A DNA stretch of 5,685 nucleotides from Gemmatimonadaceae bacterium. Lineage in GTDB: Bacteria > Gemmatimonadota > Gemmatimonadetes > Gemmatimonadales > Gemmatimonadaceae. A model generated the notes under the pieces. It made no database searches. It saw only the letters and a program-made list of their open reading frames with translations, and had not been told where the DNA came from. This document shows, piece by piece, positions 5,653-5,685 of this stretch. The translations under genes and the position numbers were made by a program. The stretch's first letter is position 1; every line of letters begins with the position of its first letter. The DNA lies in contig JACDDZ010000119.1 of assembly GCA_013816695.1 (NCBI GenBank), forward strand, positions 1-5,685, given 5' to 3'.

Positions 5653-5685
5653 TTACTGCGTTGACTTACGCTGAGCCAGCTCGAT
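5653..5685 (-). CDS. Possible 3' end of a convergent gene, partial
   Basis: Read on the minus strand from the window edge, one frame gives IELAQRKSTQ and then TAA (complement of TTA at 5653-5655). Ten residues are too few to identify a family, and a second minus frame is also open over this stretch, so the frame choice is weak. The support is contextual: the intervening hairpin has U-tracts on both strands, as expected between two convergent genes. If no gene is found to the right on the minus strand, this entry should be dropped. Confidence 0.3.
   Translation of the reverse strand: MELAQRKSTQ

Noticed and set aside
5470..5685. tRNA, CRISPR array or riboswitch in the 3' non-coding region
   Set aside because: There is no cloverleaf or anticodon arm, no direct repeat/spacer periodicity, and no downstream + strand gene start for a riboswitch to control.

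Overview
The window is a compact, single-direction bacterial gene cluster with moderately high GC. Six genes follow one another on the + strand with gaps or overlaps of only a few bases, ending in a non-coding, strongly palindromic region of about 200 bases. The layout, the GC level and the kind of TPR protein suggest a soil or environmental Gram-negative bacterium. Gemmatimonadota or a myxobacterium-like lineage is a guess from general resemblance; no 16S or other marker gene is present to decide it.

Region 1 (1-2351) is a histidine-utilisation (hut) segment. It holds the last 31 codons of urocanate hydratase (hutU), then a radical SAM enzyme with a C-terminal auxiliary-cluster (twitch/SPASM-like) cysteine set, then imidazolonepropionase (hutI). 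HutU makes 4-imidazolone-5-propionate and HutI hydrolyses it to N-formimino-L-glutamate. The radical SAM gene sits exactly between two consecutive pathway steps, abuts hutU with no gap and overlaps hutI by 4 bases. It is not a standard hut gene.

Region 2 (2358-5469) continues in the same direction with no room for an obvious promoter. It holds a 520-residue TPR protein with two TPR blocks joined by an acidic, proline-rich linker; a long-chain polyprenyl diphosphate synthase (quinone side chain or related lipid); a 93-residue membrane protein resembling DUF4321; and a TatA-type twin-arginine translocase subunit. The last two are coupled by a strong Shine-Dalgarno that overlaps the preceding stop codon. 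This half looks like envelope and respiratory housekeeping.

Region 3 (5470-5685) holds a 139-base imperfect palindrome (5491-5629) with a perfect 20-bp outer stem. At its centre is an 11-bp G/C-rich hairpin flanked by A6 on the left and T5 on the right, as in a bidirectional intrinsic terminator. The heptamer GAACTGC/GCAGTTC occurs four times in and beside it. A short minus-strand reading frame (5685-5653) may be the 3' end of a convergent gene. The palindrome and the hut-linked radical SAM enzyme are the two items most worth following up.
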